The notes under the pieces are model-generated. The model was given only the letters and a program-made list of their open reading frames with translations, did no database searches and was not told the origin of the DNA. DNA of 64,000 bases. It comes from Harmothoe impar. Lineage: Eukaryota > Annelida > Polychaeta > Phyllodocida > Polynoidae. Location of the stretch: contig OX381709.1 in NCBI GenBank assembly GCA_947462335.1, positions 63,232,609 to 63,296,608 of the forward strand, given 5' to 3'. The position numbers and the translations under genes were made by a program. Shown here in pieces: positions 57,796 through 60,003 of the stretch; the stretch's first letter is position 1; the number at the start of each line of letters is the position of its first letter.

Positions 57796-58554
57796 ACCTT
57801 TCAGGTTCCTCAATGTATACACATGTACCGAAATCCCATAATCCCATAACGGTCTTGATGCTATCAAGCCCACTGTCCTATCTGTGATCCCAAATCAAAG
57901 CCAGAGTCATGCCCAGACTTGTGAGAGCGTCAAGAGAAGTAAAATGAAATACCAGGAGTGAATTGATGTATTACTCTGCTGCGTTGGGCCACCTTTATCT
58001 TAGGAGTGCAGAGGAAAAAAGTTACCTTACACACACCCCAAGTACTAACAATGCCCAGAGGGCAGAGGGGAAAAATATGGAAACCCCCAATTTTGGGTAA
58101 TCTAACGTTGAGAATTATCCGTAAGTTACATGCATCACTGCATGAAAAGAATTTGTCATCAAGAACATTTTTAAGGTTCATTAACCACACCTTTTCGTAA
58201 ACCATAAAACTCTTACAAACCTATTCTGTTCGAGAACATAATATACACCTCTTGCAGTTATGGATGGTGCTTAAATCAATATACATCGATGGTCCTCATC
58301 GTTCATGGCACTATTCAATTGCAGATAGCAAGTGATTATAATCTTGCTTTTAGTGCCACCCTACTGAGCTTACTGCCGAGCATTATCATTCATAATATTA
58401 TTTGCTAGTCTATCCCTGACTGCTCACACAATCTATAAAGTCCACTCACCTCACAATAACTCGTCTTCCCCCAATAGACAGTCTTGGTCCTAGGTGTGTT
58501 GGCACATTTGTTGTCACCGGTATGCCAGCACTTAATCTCAGGTGCCACACTCAT
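9023..58554 (-). CDS. Long coiled-coil scaffold protein, 27 coding exons plus an alternative first exon (gene-level entry)
   Basis: Joining 27 minus-strand exons (54271 down to 9023) gives 4,140 nt, 1,379 residues and a stop. Every junction keeps phase and every intron is GT-AG. Residues 1 to about 180 are a Ser/Arg/Pro-rich, probably disordered head. About 180-1170 is a heptad-rich rod broken by a basic Gly/Arg linker (about 796-806). About 1171-1379 is a Pro-rich tail with LADL at 1278, 1332 and 1362. No signal peptide or membrane segment was seen. The fold suits a cytoskeletal, centrosomal or rootlet-type scaffold, but I cannot assign an orthologue. Two alternative first exons imply two promoters. 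The introns host a nested gene and an antisense retrotransposon. Confidence 0.88.
9712..11572 (-). other. Intron 26, with optional alternative 3' exon
   Basis: Mostly AT-rich with no recognised gene. Its exon-proximal end (11326-11525) is GC-rich, is open in more than one frame and has a possible acceptor (CTTCCAG) 47 bases after the donor. See the alternative terminal exon entry. Confidence 0.5.
11326..11525 (-). CDS. Possible alternative terminal exon of the coiled-coil gene
   Basis: Using the acceptor CTTCCAG at 11526-11532 and phase 1, this segment encodes a Gly/Ala/Thr-rich tail that stops at 11326. Without splicing, read-through from exon 26 in another frame gives a run of about 16 Pro and stops at 11334. 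The DNA is a GCC/ACC triplet-rich repeat (about 11391-11435). Either form would replace exon 27. The intron would be only 47 bp, so this is tentative. Confidence 0.3.
11573..11800 (-). CDS. Coiled-coil gene exon 26
   Basis: Residues 1075-1150, phase 1 at both ends. Strong heptad rod with DLQQQMDELVKERDM and REIRAKERQIECLEEQL. The acceptor is a GT-rich tract ending ACACAG and the donor is G/GTACTG. It joins exon 27 in frame. Confidence 0.88.
11801..13144 (-). other. Intron 25
   Basis: AT-rich with no recognised gene or repeat. Confidence 0.5.
13145..13206 (-). CDS. Coiled-coil gene exon 25
   Basis: Residues 1054-1074, containing SRADLLQKISELESERN. The acceptor is preceded by TGTCCTCTTTGTAG and the donor is G/GTAGGT. 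It enters in phase 2 and leaves in phase 1, matching its neighbours. Confidence 0.82.
13207..16124 (-). other. Intron 24
   Basis: Contains an exon-like minus-strand segment near 13983-14032 with a good donor (GAGG/GTAAGG) and another near 15290-15350. Neither fits the phase chain. No other gene was seen. Confidence 0.45.
16125..16267 (-). CDS. Coiled-coil gene exon 24
   Basis: Residues 1007-1053. It reads QSLDDVGNELTNMRTELQ and then VKDQAIEDLEQQLKVTK, a regular heptad rod. The acceptor is CTTGCAG and the donor AG/GTAAGG. It leaves in phase 2. Confidence 0.88.
16268..17560 (-). other. Intron 23 with an imperfect hairpin
   Basis: At about 16614-16645 the arms TTGGGAAGAGTCA and TGACTCTCTTCCCAA flank GCG, an imperfect palindrome. 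Related GACTCTC-type words occur at about 15720-15960, suggesting a small dispersed repeat. There is no gene. Confidence 0.4.
17561..17602 (-). CDS. Coiled-coil gene exon 23 (42-nt microexon)
   Basis: Residues 993-1006, ELEDEKTKKPSKIR, exactly 14 codons in phase 0 at both ends. The acceptor is CCTCCAG and the donor GG/GTAAGA. It could be skipped without changing frame and would remove two heptads. Confidence 0.8.
18191..18311 (-). CDS. Coiled-coil gene exon 22
   Basis: Residues 952-992, including MATLELKCNQLKSELEGAR. The acceptor is GGGTTTAG and the donor GAG/GTGAGT. It enters in phase 2 and leaves in phase 0. Confidence 0.87.
18541..18703 (-). CDS. Coiled-coil gene exon 21
   Basis: Residues 898-951 of the rod, with RLEDRVSALERQLEQATSRA. 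The acceptor is CCACAG and the donor AT/GTGAGT. It enters in phase 1 and leaves in phase 2. Confidence 0.88.
19052..19167 (-). CDS. Coiled-coil gene exon 20
   Basis: Residues 859-897, with VEAERAGLEQDLSRVRIQY and EQLEQRHHEVIAERQ. The acceptor is CTGCAG and the donor G/GTACGT. Confidence 0.88.
19168..20684. other. Intron 19, part downstream of exon 19 and upstream of the nested gene
   Basis: No exon was recognised. A GC-rich stretch at about 20440-20680 with short CACCT/ACCGCC repeats lies just upstream of the nested plus-strand gene and may contain its promoter elements. Confidence 0.4.
20685..20725 (+). promoter_or_regulatory. TATA-like box and initiator of the nested gene
   Basis: TATATTAG at 20685-20692 lies 34 bases before the A of TCAGTG (20717-20722), an initiator-like motif. 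Transcription from there would give a 5' leader of about 67 bases. It would exclude the upstream in-frame ATG at 20705, supporting the start at 20786. Confidence 0.5.
20786..21145 (+). CDS. Intronless 119-aa basic protein with a histone-type mRNA 3' end
   Basis: The ATG in ACCATGA context opens 119 codons. The N-terminus has three 15-bp direct repeats encoding Val-Ser-Ser-Lys-Lys-type units, like a basic tail. A helical region rich in Gln, Leu and Arg follows (LNRKISDLRVRHQRACHRGQ), then an aromatic segment and a Gln/Pro/Ala-rich end. It does not look like H2A, H2B, H3, H4 or a winged-helix H1. The absence of introns, the short leader, the TATA-like box and the stem-loop 42 bases after the stop suggest S-phase or germline expression. 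It lies in intron 19 of the coiled-coil gene on the opposite strand. An in-frame ATG at 20705 would add 27 residues. Confidence 0.7.
   Translation: MKVSSKKVSSKKVSSMKVKVPSQVLSAKYSLLEGRVHKSCDQLQMLNRKISDLRVRHQRACHRGQRPFCKNLQLQLDVYQGLYNTFYTYTATQAHQLSLVEAALSQTPQAAQPQQAPSA
21188..21203 (+). terminator. Replication-dependent histone mRNA 3' stem-loop
   Basis: GGCTCTTCTCAGAGCC forms a perfect 6-bp stem with loop TCTC and is followed by ACTCA. The animal histone consensus is GGYYCTTTTCAGRGCC then ACCCA. Only the second loop base differs. The first and third loop U residues contacted by SLBP are kept. A purine-rich ACAAAAG follows at about 21213, where the U7 histone downstream element would sit. Confidence 0.75.
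21418..21476 (-). CDS. Coiled-coil gene exon 19
   Basis: Residues 840-858, ENVSMKSKVGDLLPRSDFQ. The acceptor is TCGTCAG and the donor AAAG/GTGAGT. It enters in phase 0 and leaves in phase 2. The Pro and Arg suggest a break in the rod. Confidence 0.83.
21740..21895 (-). CDS. Coiled-coil gene exon 18 (Gly/Arg linker)
   Basis: Residues 788-839 (52 codons, phase 0 at both ends). An acidic start (SSDEEG) is followed by a basic Ser/Pro/Gly/Arg segment (SPRSGRRGRGGRR), then the heptads resume (IIEDLEQQNEQLQEINVKV). The basic segment could be a hinge, nucleic-acid-binding patch or RGG-like stretch. The donor is CAG/GTAAGT. Confidence 0.86.
21896..22984 (-). other. Intron 17
   Basis: AT-rich with no recognised gene. 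Confidence 0.5.
22985..23048 (-). CDS. Coiled-coil gene exon 17
   Basis: Residues 766-787, DKIQEAEHTRDLLAKEKEDRL. The acceptor is TTTAACAG and the donor TTG/GTAAGA. It enters in phase 2 and leaves in phase 0. Confidence 0.85.
23285..23370 (-). CDS. Coiled-coil gene exon 16
   Basis: Residues 738-765, including LKCKVDQLTAENNLL. The acceptor is TTTTTAG and the donor CA/GTAAGT. Confidence 0.85.
23549..23645 (-). CDS. Coiled-coil gene exon 15
   Basis: Residues 705-737, including LREENRRLVQERGENQQ and QLLEMQKNIL. The acceptor is CTCCAG and the donor ACA/GTAAGT. Confidence 0.86.
23843..24084 (-). CDS. Coiled-coil gene exon 14
   Basis: Residues 625-704, the second-longest uninterrupted rod exon, including GELQGKIRDLEEELTDLREA and YDELLESREELM. 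The acceptor is ACCCTCAG and the donor CG/GTAAGG. It leaves in phase 2. Confidence 0.88.
24085..24743 (-). other. Intron 13
   Basis: AT-rich with no recognised gene. Confidence 0.5.
24744..24803 (-). CDS. Coiled-coil gene exon 13
   Basis: Residues 605-624, ELKKYCKLYNSYVKMTEAFR, phase 0 at both ends. It is unusually rich in Tyr for this rod. The acceptor is ATTATAG and the donor AGG/GTAATG. Confidence 0.8.
25098..25163 (-). CDS. Coiled-coil gene exon 12
   Basis: Residues 583-604, including EELRHLKSERNQLELKVHEL, 22 codons in phase 0 at both ends. The acceptor is TTTGTAG and the donor GCA/GTAAGT. Confidence 0.85.
25353..25424 (-). CDS. Coiled-coil gene exon 11
   Basis: Residues 559-582, including SMENLRKDNAKEKEIHES, 24 codons in phase 0 at both ends. 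The acceptor is ATTTCAG and the donor AAG/GTAGGG. Confidence 0.85.
25693..25860 (-). CDS. Coiled-coil gene exon 10
   Basis: Residues 503-558 (56 codons, eight heptads), including TRTRLEKALEEVSALEQ and SLEKQVDTLKK. The acceptor is CCACCAG and the donor AAG/GTATAA. Confidence 0.88.
26180..26305 (-). CDS. Coiled-coil gene exon 9
   Basis: Residues 461-502 (42 codons, six heptads), including SVEEQLNELQEQVTEARHGM. The acceptor is GTGACAG and the donor AAG/GTATAT. Confidence 0.88.
26562..26729 (-). CDS. Coiled-coil gene exon 8
   Basis: Residues 405-460 (56 codons, eight heptads), including VGRLRAAVADIQASLAS and KLDLHQRVQQVSHDRDAL. The acceptor is CATACAG and the donor AAG/GTACTC. Confidence 0.88.
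27046..27171 (-). CDS. Coiled-coil gene exon 7
   Basis: Residues 363-404 (42 codons), including ENLKLAEEKRSLGSQLTEI. The acceptor is CAATACAG and the donor GAT/GTGAGT. Confidence 0.87.
27172..28218 (-). other. Intron 6
   Basis: A plus-strand frame at 27573-27866 is open for 97 codons but shows no family features or promoter; I treat it as chance. Nothing else was recognised. Confidence 0.4.
28219..28344 (-). CDS. Coiled-coil gene exon 6
   Basis: Residues 321-362 (42 codons), including SFTKELSALRESLDIARSR. The acceptor is CCTCTAG and the donor CAG/GTTAGT. Confidence 0.87.
28345..29433 (-). other. Intron 5
   Basis: AT-rich with no recognised gene. Confidence 0.5.
29434..29578 (-). CDS. Coiled-coil gene exon 5
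   Basis: Residues 272-320, including MESLEKTLSSLQLQKQHF and TSTLTLLEQENGKLAS. The acceptor is ATTTCAG and the donor AGT/GTAAGT. It enters in phase 2 and leaves in phase 0. Confidence 0.87.
29751..29955. mobile_element. Decayed TA-target MITE next to exon 4
   Basis: The ends are diverged inverted repeats. The left begins CCGTTGTTGCTCGTTCAAGC, with TA before it. The right end reversed begins CCGTAATATGCCTCGGGTAA. A further 20-bp tandem copy of the right end (differing at two bases) follows at 29956-29975. The element stops about 25-45 bases from the exon 4 donor at 29998. Confidence 0.45.
29999..30180 (-). CDS. Coiled-coil gene exon 4
   Basis: Residues 212-271. GC-rich coding DNA with STVEELRYREKELQKRL and DQQRRRLEEARGSKRLQ. 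The acceptor is CTTCCTCCAG and the donor CAA/GTAGGC. It enters in phase 0 and leaves in phase 2. Confidence 0.87.
30626..30935 (-). CDS. Coiled-coil gene exon 3 (head-to-rod boundary)
   Basis: Residues 108-211. The first two thirds are Ser/Arg/Pro-rich (SPRSSRSMLRSSGS, STSPTRTPSAE), suitable for SP/TP or basophilic kinase sites. The coiled coil starts at about residue 180 with VSDLQVALEESEQRRVLL. The acceptor is CTTTGTAG and the donor GAG/GTAAGA. It enters in phase 2. Confidence 0.87.
30936..31318 (-). other. Intron 2, part between exon 3 and the retrotransposon
   Basis: AT-rich intron ending in TATATA at 31313-31318, the candidate target site of the retrotransposon. No gene. Confidence 0.5.
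31321..31867 (+). repeat. 5' LTR
   Basis: Begins TGTAACGGG and ends CTACA, 547 bp. It contains TATATAA at 31600-31606, AATAAA at 31782-31787, and one ACCGTCGGT site at 31513-31521. The TATA box and poly(A) signal define approximate U3, R and U5 regions. Confidence 0.95.
31869..31881 (+). other. Primer-binding site
   Basis: TGGTGCCGTGACC lies one base after the 5' LTR. The TGG start is complementary to a tRNA CCA end, as in LTR elements primed by a tRNA 3' end. I could not assign the tRNA. Confidence 0.7.
31930..34083 (+). CDS. gag: Gag polyprotein of the retrotransposon (717 aa)
   Basis: This is the structural protein that assembles the particle and packages RNA. Residues about 190-290 form a coiled coil. 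About 430-590 is a Retrotrans_gag-like capsid region with conserved Trp and Leu-rich helices. A CCHC zinc knuckle lies at Cys688, Cys691, His696, Cys701 (CRRCQKMGHWASEC). A Lys-rich run (RRKKKKKD) precedes the knuckle. The frame ends in TGA at 34081-34083, directly after a GGAAAAC run, and overlaps the open pol frame from 34059. The long Pro/Thr-rich N-terminal half is unusual for Gypsy gag. Confidence 0.93.
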   Translation: MDYLYDFVSSFSGRTKTPAEEREEAVQNVRFFTGKSNRRESRAALEVPGDDLSQEAIGDPIVEAFTKGEDGEQSPIPGPFDISSRRSLDSLSTNLFCPEGQKIPGREPKTLGPAAFGSTPTVADPSLDPDTSVFTDGATPTPNGMGGGGLSKKTNVATEAPGKGYPPAVDEPSSLPLDGDLLAAMGIPTRKTELHELAEARRELASINQTRKLFLREVDEKKKFLLELQNEMASHKVEVDKLLHQRVSGECEVASLTSLGKDLSTQLHLARQDLASLRQVNQDLKTKSEQVPPPTTVVPPVIPAPSVYTTVTPSSVPPLVHTTVTGMTPQMGASYLQTPVCGGAFGGTATPPGYTHPSTGSTMLNQQQTMVSVPVPKPRARQGLTPVQRAKYDRNPAIEKLGTDIVPRDIDELDERYAPFNFGEIKHPDAARQKAIDIPPFTGSPPWRKYKVRFKAIVESNRWNNQQALVALKQALCNGPGEPALLAFERVKIKTLSSLEETAEWAIGKIGEHDPRTKLLKRVQRKDEHLRSYGFALQELISECYQGCRPDTPTVIQELTSRFVNGVRDTNLQAYLREKWQPDLSLADLFDHADVYDTKQAVFPSGGVSAAPSVAPKGAQVVEAATKPPKKKQPASEEVAAVMPDRDMGKMIEGLLRKHLEKSSASTSDSGSGKRRKKKKKDTKPQPCRRCQKMGHWASECKAPAPVAAKTEKETEN
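34074..34119 (+). promoter_or_regulatory. Candidate -1 ribosomal frameshift signal between gag and pol
   Basis: GGAAAAC (34074-34080) ends at the gag stop. A spacer of 4-5 bases leads to a hairpin. Outer arms are TGGGGC (34085-34090) and GCCCCCA (34113-34119). The inner stem CATCCT (34092-34097) pairs with AGGATG (34105-34110) around a 7-base loop. Pol is in the -1 frame relative to gag and is open from 34059, so slippage here would give Gag-Pol. Confidence 0.55.
34167..38306 (+). CDS. pol: Pol polyprotein: protease, reverse transcriptase, RNase H, integrase (1,379 aa from the first ATG)
   Basis: Aspartic protease: VDTGAS, active Asp at residue 106. Reverse transcriptase: LDLQSGYWQI and the catalytic YLDD at 536-539. 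RNase H: LDTDAS with Asp687 and Asp689. Integrase: an HHCC zinc region beginning at His924, with Cys961 and Cys964, then a catalytic Asp993, Asp1053, Glu1089 (DD35E). No chromodomain was seen. The C-terminus has two AT-hook cores (RGRP at 1308 and 1327). All catalytic residues I could check are present and there is no internal stop, so the copy looks functional. The open frame extends upstream to 34059; translation is probably by frameshift from gag and not from this ATG. Confidence 0.95.
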   Translation: MNQGRAEAEGSVQPVSVWQGGAGTDERNPEDSVVAGLEESWLESIAQSSVIQDSPSDPCWDYLLTKGVAMDGGGSPMLTSECVPLRGQRWYLSLVISGTRGEFLVDTGASHTLVDRKFMARLCNQPEAPLLGVKARTATGDSMQTYGRTVKPMLVDGKTYWICPTITDITDDGILGMDFAALYGLTMNTATGRLQIKHPYKQSVQCVLRNGSSVASVAQDTKLAAGHVSDVLVSCVGVQAKRPGMFEPEDQKLSELGLAGYHTYLANARWGVIPICNSSSREITLRKGTPIGNTTRAYGVDSLTTDFVEVGVVAGDSSHEETLAKSNLPKHLRSLLCESHLTTLESEMVANELSELSDAFAQPGDPLGRTNTVQHRVDTGDALPSRIPYRRLPMAKKSAMEAEVEKMLDEDVIQPSESPWSSPVVMVTKKDGSCRFCIDYRKLNGLTRKNAYPLPRIDECVESLGGAKWFCTLDLQSGYWQIGMDPRDREKTAFSTHMGLFDFNVMPFGLCNAPATFEAMMETMLRGLLWKKCLVYLDDIIVFGGSVEETLQNLQAVLKRILSYGLKLKPSKCKLFRKSVEYLGKIVSEHGIMADPHKIEVVQNWPRPMDTKEIRSFIGFCSYYRDFIPGFSRVAAPLQELMIGEKKAKAKIVWSPAAEQSFSELKRLFLETPVLHYPAPVGKFILDTDASNTSIGAALSQIQDGREVPLAFSSNSLSKTQRNYCTTKRELLAVVVYTKKYRHFLYGGNYLVRTDHSSLQWLLNFKDAEGMMGRWLNHLSEFGMTNEHIIHRSGVDHVNADSLSRYPIRNCHRVDCRDCGSHNAVIASVGAKVPNWTLNHLKDEQLADPAISRVYSLKLLGLSKPVRPALSLECKEVRQLLAQWDNLFIRNSVLCRWRVQPGRKRTAQSVVPLSLRLQLLNYCHGHRTSAHFGRQRTEAKIKSRYYWPGMTLDIRRWVKQCPQCCLSKPGPGIGKLPLSQELFGVRFARIAVDIISGFNTTPRGNTCMMVVQDYYTKYVQVYPLVNHTAVTCAEALFENWILTWGGPLMLHSDQGREFESRLWAELCSKIHICKTHTNPYRPQSDGMVERFNRTLIQCLTTMVNEHRDDWDEHARYISHAYNATEHASTGCTPNMLVMGEDIVMPSDMVYGVQGHQLEQPCTVMFVESLRQSLRESYGVVRDNLEKSASLQKVGYDTGLKLRQFKVGDKVARFSTPNSKVKTLYSWDGPHTVTMVVSETTVVIRLQKGTLTKSHVARLRPWYGVPYIDDGEDSLGAGRVPAPTDPALPKIPKAGPTVIPSVPTVARRRGRPRKLPIEPQSCVTKPKRGRPRKKGSAVRKGLTVGTGKQSKVIPPVSSLLDIPVQGLRRSTRVRERDKIV
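38307..38988 (+). promoter_or_regulatory. Internal promoter and leader of the third ORF
   Basis: The order is an inverted CCAAT box (ATTGG, 38763-38767), a GC box (GGGGCGGGG, 38784-38792) and TATATAA (38812-38818), then a leader of about 145 bases to the ATG at 38989. The leader contains a hairpin with a perfect 10-bp stem (GATCAACACG at 38845-38854, CGTGTTGATC at 38871-38880). The first 450 bases hold no ORF of note. One near-match to the element's 9-mer (ACCGTCGGA) lies at about 38645. Confidence 0.6.
38989..41400 (+). CDS. Third ORF of the retrotransposon: Cys/His-cluster, NLS-bearing protein (803 aa)
   Basis: It lies where some Gypsy elements carry env, but no signal peptide, membrane segment or furin-like site was seen, so it is unlikely to be an envelope. 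Residues 1-105 are acidic and Ser/Pro/Gly-rich. 109-119 is a strongly basic NLS (KTKRKRKRKRR). About 220-360 is a compact domain rich in Trp, Tyr, Cys and His, with two zinc-finger-like sets: Cys262, Cys267, His289, His294 and Cys312, Cys323, His332, His340. A second basic, Ser/Lys-rich stretch is at about 405-450. A coiled coil lies near 620-690. It was probably captured or evolved as a nuclear regulator, such as a transcription, anti-silencing or targeting factor. This is inference only; no family is recognised. Confidence 0.85.
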   Translation: MAARVDGTCTAPEKAEASDGDDRVLESDTEMDTTGAPTVGQGSASVPAEPNPEGSGDVVPKTEPGLGGSNTNQEENPAGGSSPKPAGVLAQEPTVPDGDSSDGSTVRAKTKRKRKRKRRIASSPETPATEEVAPTEADRLKAVADRLSKAEAEGWSVAESRANRRLRAKAAHVRLNLCLRDDDRRNLSLSDLVQENGKMALPAPHTTEGSDDEDWLTGDSHPIDWYLVYLRAVLEGNKPNIHRSCRPKLKYAWKNYVPGDPCPYVRCQRLKGASTAAKRWPNLFKFARHLVEKHMNVRPYLYCVSGSTSTSCPEYSDGELFRCQRRAGLVRHLCDNKGVHKRTISRGVEAALKVWGCHKRVGNLQYKWRTNKLKQWNYLTEADWERLCKGAKCEQTDLGPDTETPMPTVRKDTPPKKKDLKRGRQSSKDDTKGGRDRSRSEPAKKRVATATVTSEVDRSQTVGTVTVSSVALPPVADQLPRQERQKLGDALAIVQNSLGDEQAGQVAADYVKQYKWSQKQKKASAPQESISPISDAEQVEVQQRDGASAQPTAPPQHGATSDPARDDEVTPVPEHRAVDEGLAGLPVLPGDGPAYDTGFSDTLVPGFECYRAKMAENASKLLQFQVSFLEKSYFEQYKLLREQAIREGKAWVAERTRVLAEREASLEQDHALWRATIEQLESRLTTCDAKFFRQFGLKLTEWERTGFPDLQSRLGLAARPAPPVTPVLSVHPPRYEMPFSFMAQSTRVVSGGEPTAAPSTLSVAPGGALPLQVEAAVVYTTEAPPGGSPDGEGKPSGGVPMDT
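41401..42321 (+). other. 3' non-coding region of the retrotransposon
   Basis: No convincing ORF. It holds two ACCGWCGGT sites (41501-41509, 41594-41602) and a 49-bp tandem duplication at 41881-41977, each copy with ACTTTTCT, CGCCAAAGGAAGTG and a CTATAGTTC-like core. Confidence 0.6.
41881..41977 (+). repeat. Two-copy 49-bp tandem repeat in the retrotransposon
   Basis: AAACTTTTCT-CGCCAAAGGAAGTG-type units start at 41881 and 41930 and differ at about seven positions. It could be a regulatory duplication; no other function is visible. Confidence 0.75.
42322..42330 (+). other. Polypurine tract
   Basis: AAAGGGGGG lies three bases before the TG of the 3' LTR, the expected plus-strand primer position. 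Confidence 0.85.
42334..42880 (+). repeat. 3' LTR
   Basis: 547 bp, identical to the 5' LTR except for T at 42627 (A at 31614). It is followed by TATATATA. It contains ACCGTCGGT at 42526-42534. Confidence 0.95.
42881..44116 (-). other. Intron 2, part upstream of the repeats
   Basis: AT-rich with no recognised gene. Confidence 0.5.
44117..44735. mobile_element. TA-target MITE interrupted by a hAT MITE
   Basis: The outer element starts CCATAAATCCTCGCGTAG after TA (44115-44116) and ends with the inverse, CGCAAGGATTTACGG. It is a diverged relative of the intact copy at 53729-53950 and shares internal GCGGCTTATA words. A second element at 44150-44511 splits it. Without the insert and one target copy the outer element is about 249 bp. 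Confidence 0.75.
44150..44511. mobile_element. hAT-type MITE (362 bp) nested in another MITE
   Basis: Perfect 17-bp terminal inverted repeats CAGGGGTAGACACTAAC are flanked by 8-bp duplications GGCTTAAA and GGCTTATA (7 of 8 equal). An 8-bp duplication and a CAGGG start are typical of hAT elements. The interior has repeated GGGCCCGGGTGGCCCACAG-like blocks and no ORF. Confidence 0.85.
44741..45050. repeat. Minisatellite of CATGCACTA(AACTACAAC) units
   Basis: About 18 units of 15-18 bases built on CATGCACTA plus ACTACAAC or ACTACATC variants, seen directly. A (TAC)n tract at about 45255-45315 is probably a remnant of the same array. Confidence 0.85.
45050..45254. mobile_element. Possible MITE inserted in the ACTAC array
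   Basis: The ends read GAAAGTGGTGACTTTTTCC and, reversed, GGAAGTGGTCACATTTTAAC, an imperfect inverted repeat. The segment separates two ACTAC-repeat stretches. The target duplication is unclear. Confidence 0.35.
45316..46232 (-). other. Intron 2, exon 2-proximal part
   Basis: AT-rich with no recognised gene. Confidence 0.5.
46233..46429 (-). CDS. Coiled-coil gene exon 2 (head region)
   Basis: Residues 43-107. Low-complexity Ser/Pro/Arg/His sequence (SDDFMKPTRDLPDTSDMYHH, SRSSPLRASHDLGL), probably disordered. The acceptor is TTTCGCAG and the donor AG/GTAGGT. It enters in phase 0 from either first exon and leaves in phase 2. Confidence 0.85.
51025..51236. repeat. Cluster of TTGACAGTT palindromes
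   Basis: TTATTGACAGTTTGAACAG followed by TCAATAA at 51025-51051 is a near-perfect palindrome. Related TTGACAG/CTGTCAA words recur at about 51070, 51141, 51182 and 51220, and again at about 51440. Confidence 0.6.
51246..51418. repeat. Diverged tandem array of a 20-base unit
   Basis: Units resemble TCGATTTTGACTCCAATG and repeat about eight times with many substitutions. The array directly follows the palindrome cluster. Confidence 0.65.
53729..53950. mobile_element. TA-target MITE, intact (222 bp)
   Basis: TA duplications (53727-53728, 53951-53952) flank inverted ends CCGTAAATTCTCGCGTA that continue as TAAGCC (or GAAGCC) with one mismatch. The word GCGGCTTATA recurs several times inside. The TA target suggests mobilisation by a Tc1/mariner-type transposase. 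Confidence 0.82.
54146..54271 (-). CDS. Coiled-coil gene exon 1 (alternative first coding exon A)
   Basis: ATG at 54271, preceded directly by an in-frame TGA, opens exactly 42 codons. It begins MSVVGESAMGRLLDLVRLEE and ends in a basic/Ser patch (SPRRRRSSRS). The donor is CAG/GTGAGT. The in-frame TGA shows that this exon cannot be an internal extension of exon B, so it must be a first coding exon. Confidence 0.8.
54272..58449 (-). other. Intron or upstream region between alternative first exons
   Basis: The promoter of form A should lie just right of 54271; no TATA box is obvious. A long (TA)n tract is present at about 57707-57788. No other exon was recognised. Confidence 0.4.
57707..57788. 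repeat. (TA)n microsatellite
   Basis: About 80 uninterrupted alternating bases, seen directly. Confidence 0.95.
58450..58554 (-). CDS. Coiled-coil gene alternative first coding exon B
   Basis: ATG at 58554 opens 35 codons, MSVAPEIKCWHTGDNKC and so on, ending at a consensus donor (GAG/GTGAGT) in phase 0. It can splice straight to exon 2, giving a 1,372-residue form. The peptide has three Cys and two Trp and is unlike exon A beyond the first three residues. No upstream in-frame exon was sought beyond this point. Confidence 0.6.
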
Positions 58555-60003
58555 CCCTGCACCTCACACACGCCGCCTTATCAGGGGACACCTTTAGAGA
58601 TACCTGCTAATCACTGATAAGGACCTCGTGGTGCACAGGTGTCAACCAGTCCTCCAGTGCCCCTCATTCAGAGATCCACTCCATCCCCCAGAGGGTGTCC
58701 TCTTTACAGAGTGATGTTATAATATTAGATGCACTTCCAATGTTACCAACATTTACTATGACTCTGAGAGCTCATGCAGTGAGTGGACCTGCGAGGCTAT
58801 ATGTTACACTGAGACCTGCCGTGGTTAATCTCTGTGGTTGGGTTTTGTTACAGCCAAAGCCCATTGTGTTACTCTCTACAGGTGGCCACAGTGGTAATAG
58901 GCCACAGGCTGTTGTGTAAATCTCAGTCACAGTCGATAACAATACACATAAGTCATGCTATTTATTAAAGCTGTGGTGGTCGTAAGGCATGTAGGTGCAC
59001 ATGTGGTGTGCTGATTTGCTCAGGTCAAGCAGAACACTGAAAAACTATTCAAATGGATATTGATAGTCATCATTGAATGGTATCAGATGATAATAACTGT
59101 AATCAGTAATCATGATTGTGTACCTATACACGTGTATGTAGCATGCGATGTATTACACTAATCCCCCTTTTTGCCTAGAATTCATTGACATAAGTTCATA
59201 ACAGTTTCTATATATCTAATACATAGGGGACACTGCCATATTGACATGCATTATGTGCGCTCTACACGTCTCTGTGTTCCTGGTAAGGGCGCAGCTATAA
59301 TGTAGACAGGTCTGGGCAGAGATTGCCGCACCCGGTCAGATCCCAAAGGTAAATATACAGCCCATGCCTTACTCGCTGCGGGGAAGGTGGGGATCCAAAC
59401 ATGTATGTCAATATACACATACATAGGGATAATGTTTGCTGATGACTGCAAATTCCAGGGTTATTGACGACTTAAGTCTGTATTGTTGTCCATGGAAAGT
59501 CGATGAGAAATGTCAGTTATATATGTATTATACAATATCATGTAAGTGTACAAAAACATGTATCATTTTTGGATCTGAGCTTAATGGTTTGATAAACGAT
59601 AGACATATTTGGTTTACATGAACGGTTATACTATGTTCAGTCTAATAATAATTATGGAAAATCGGTTTTATTTAGAAATAACCAAATAAAATTGGATTTA
59701 TTAGTCTAAGGTTGGTTCTAGAAGGAAGTTTTGCATTCTGTTTTCAGTTTTGGGCAACTGGTAGGATTTCCATTTAGGAAATTAGGATTATTACCTCCAA
59801 TTTCGGCTTCTGGGATGGTTTCCATGGCAACCAAAATGTCTTACATGAGCAAATTCTTCATAAAAAAAACATTCTTTTTGCATTCCATATATAGAATGTT
59901 ACCATCTAAGATGGAATCATTTCATGAATATCATTGCATTCTACATTTTGAAAAATGGTCCTAGAATATTTTATCATGTATCTAACACTCTTTTGCAACT
60001 ATC
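58555..60003. other. Upstream flank of the coiled-coil gene
   Basis: Probably contains the promoter of form B (first few hundred bases, moderately GC-rich). No gene was recognised. Confidence 0.4.
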
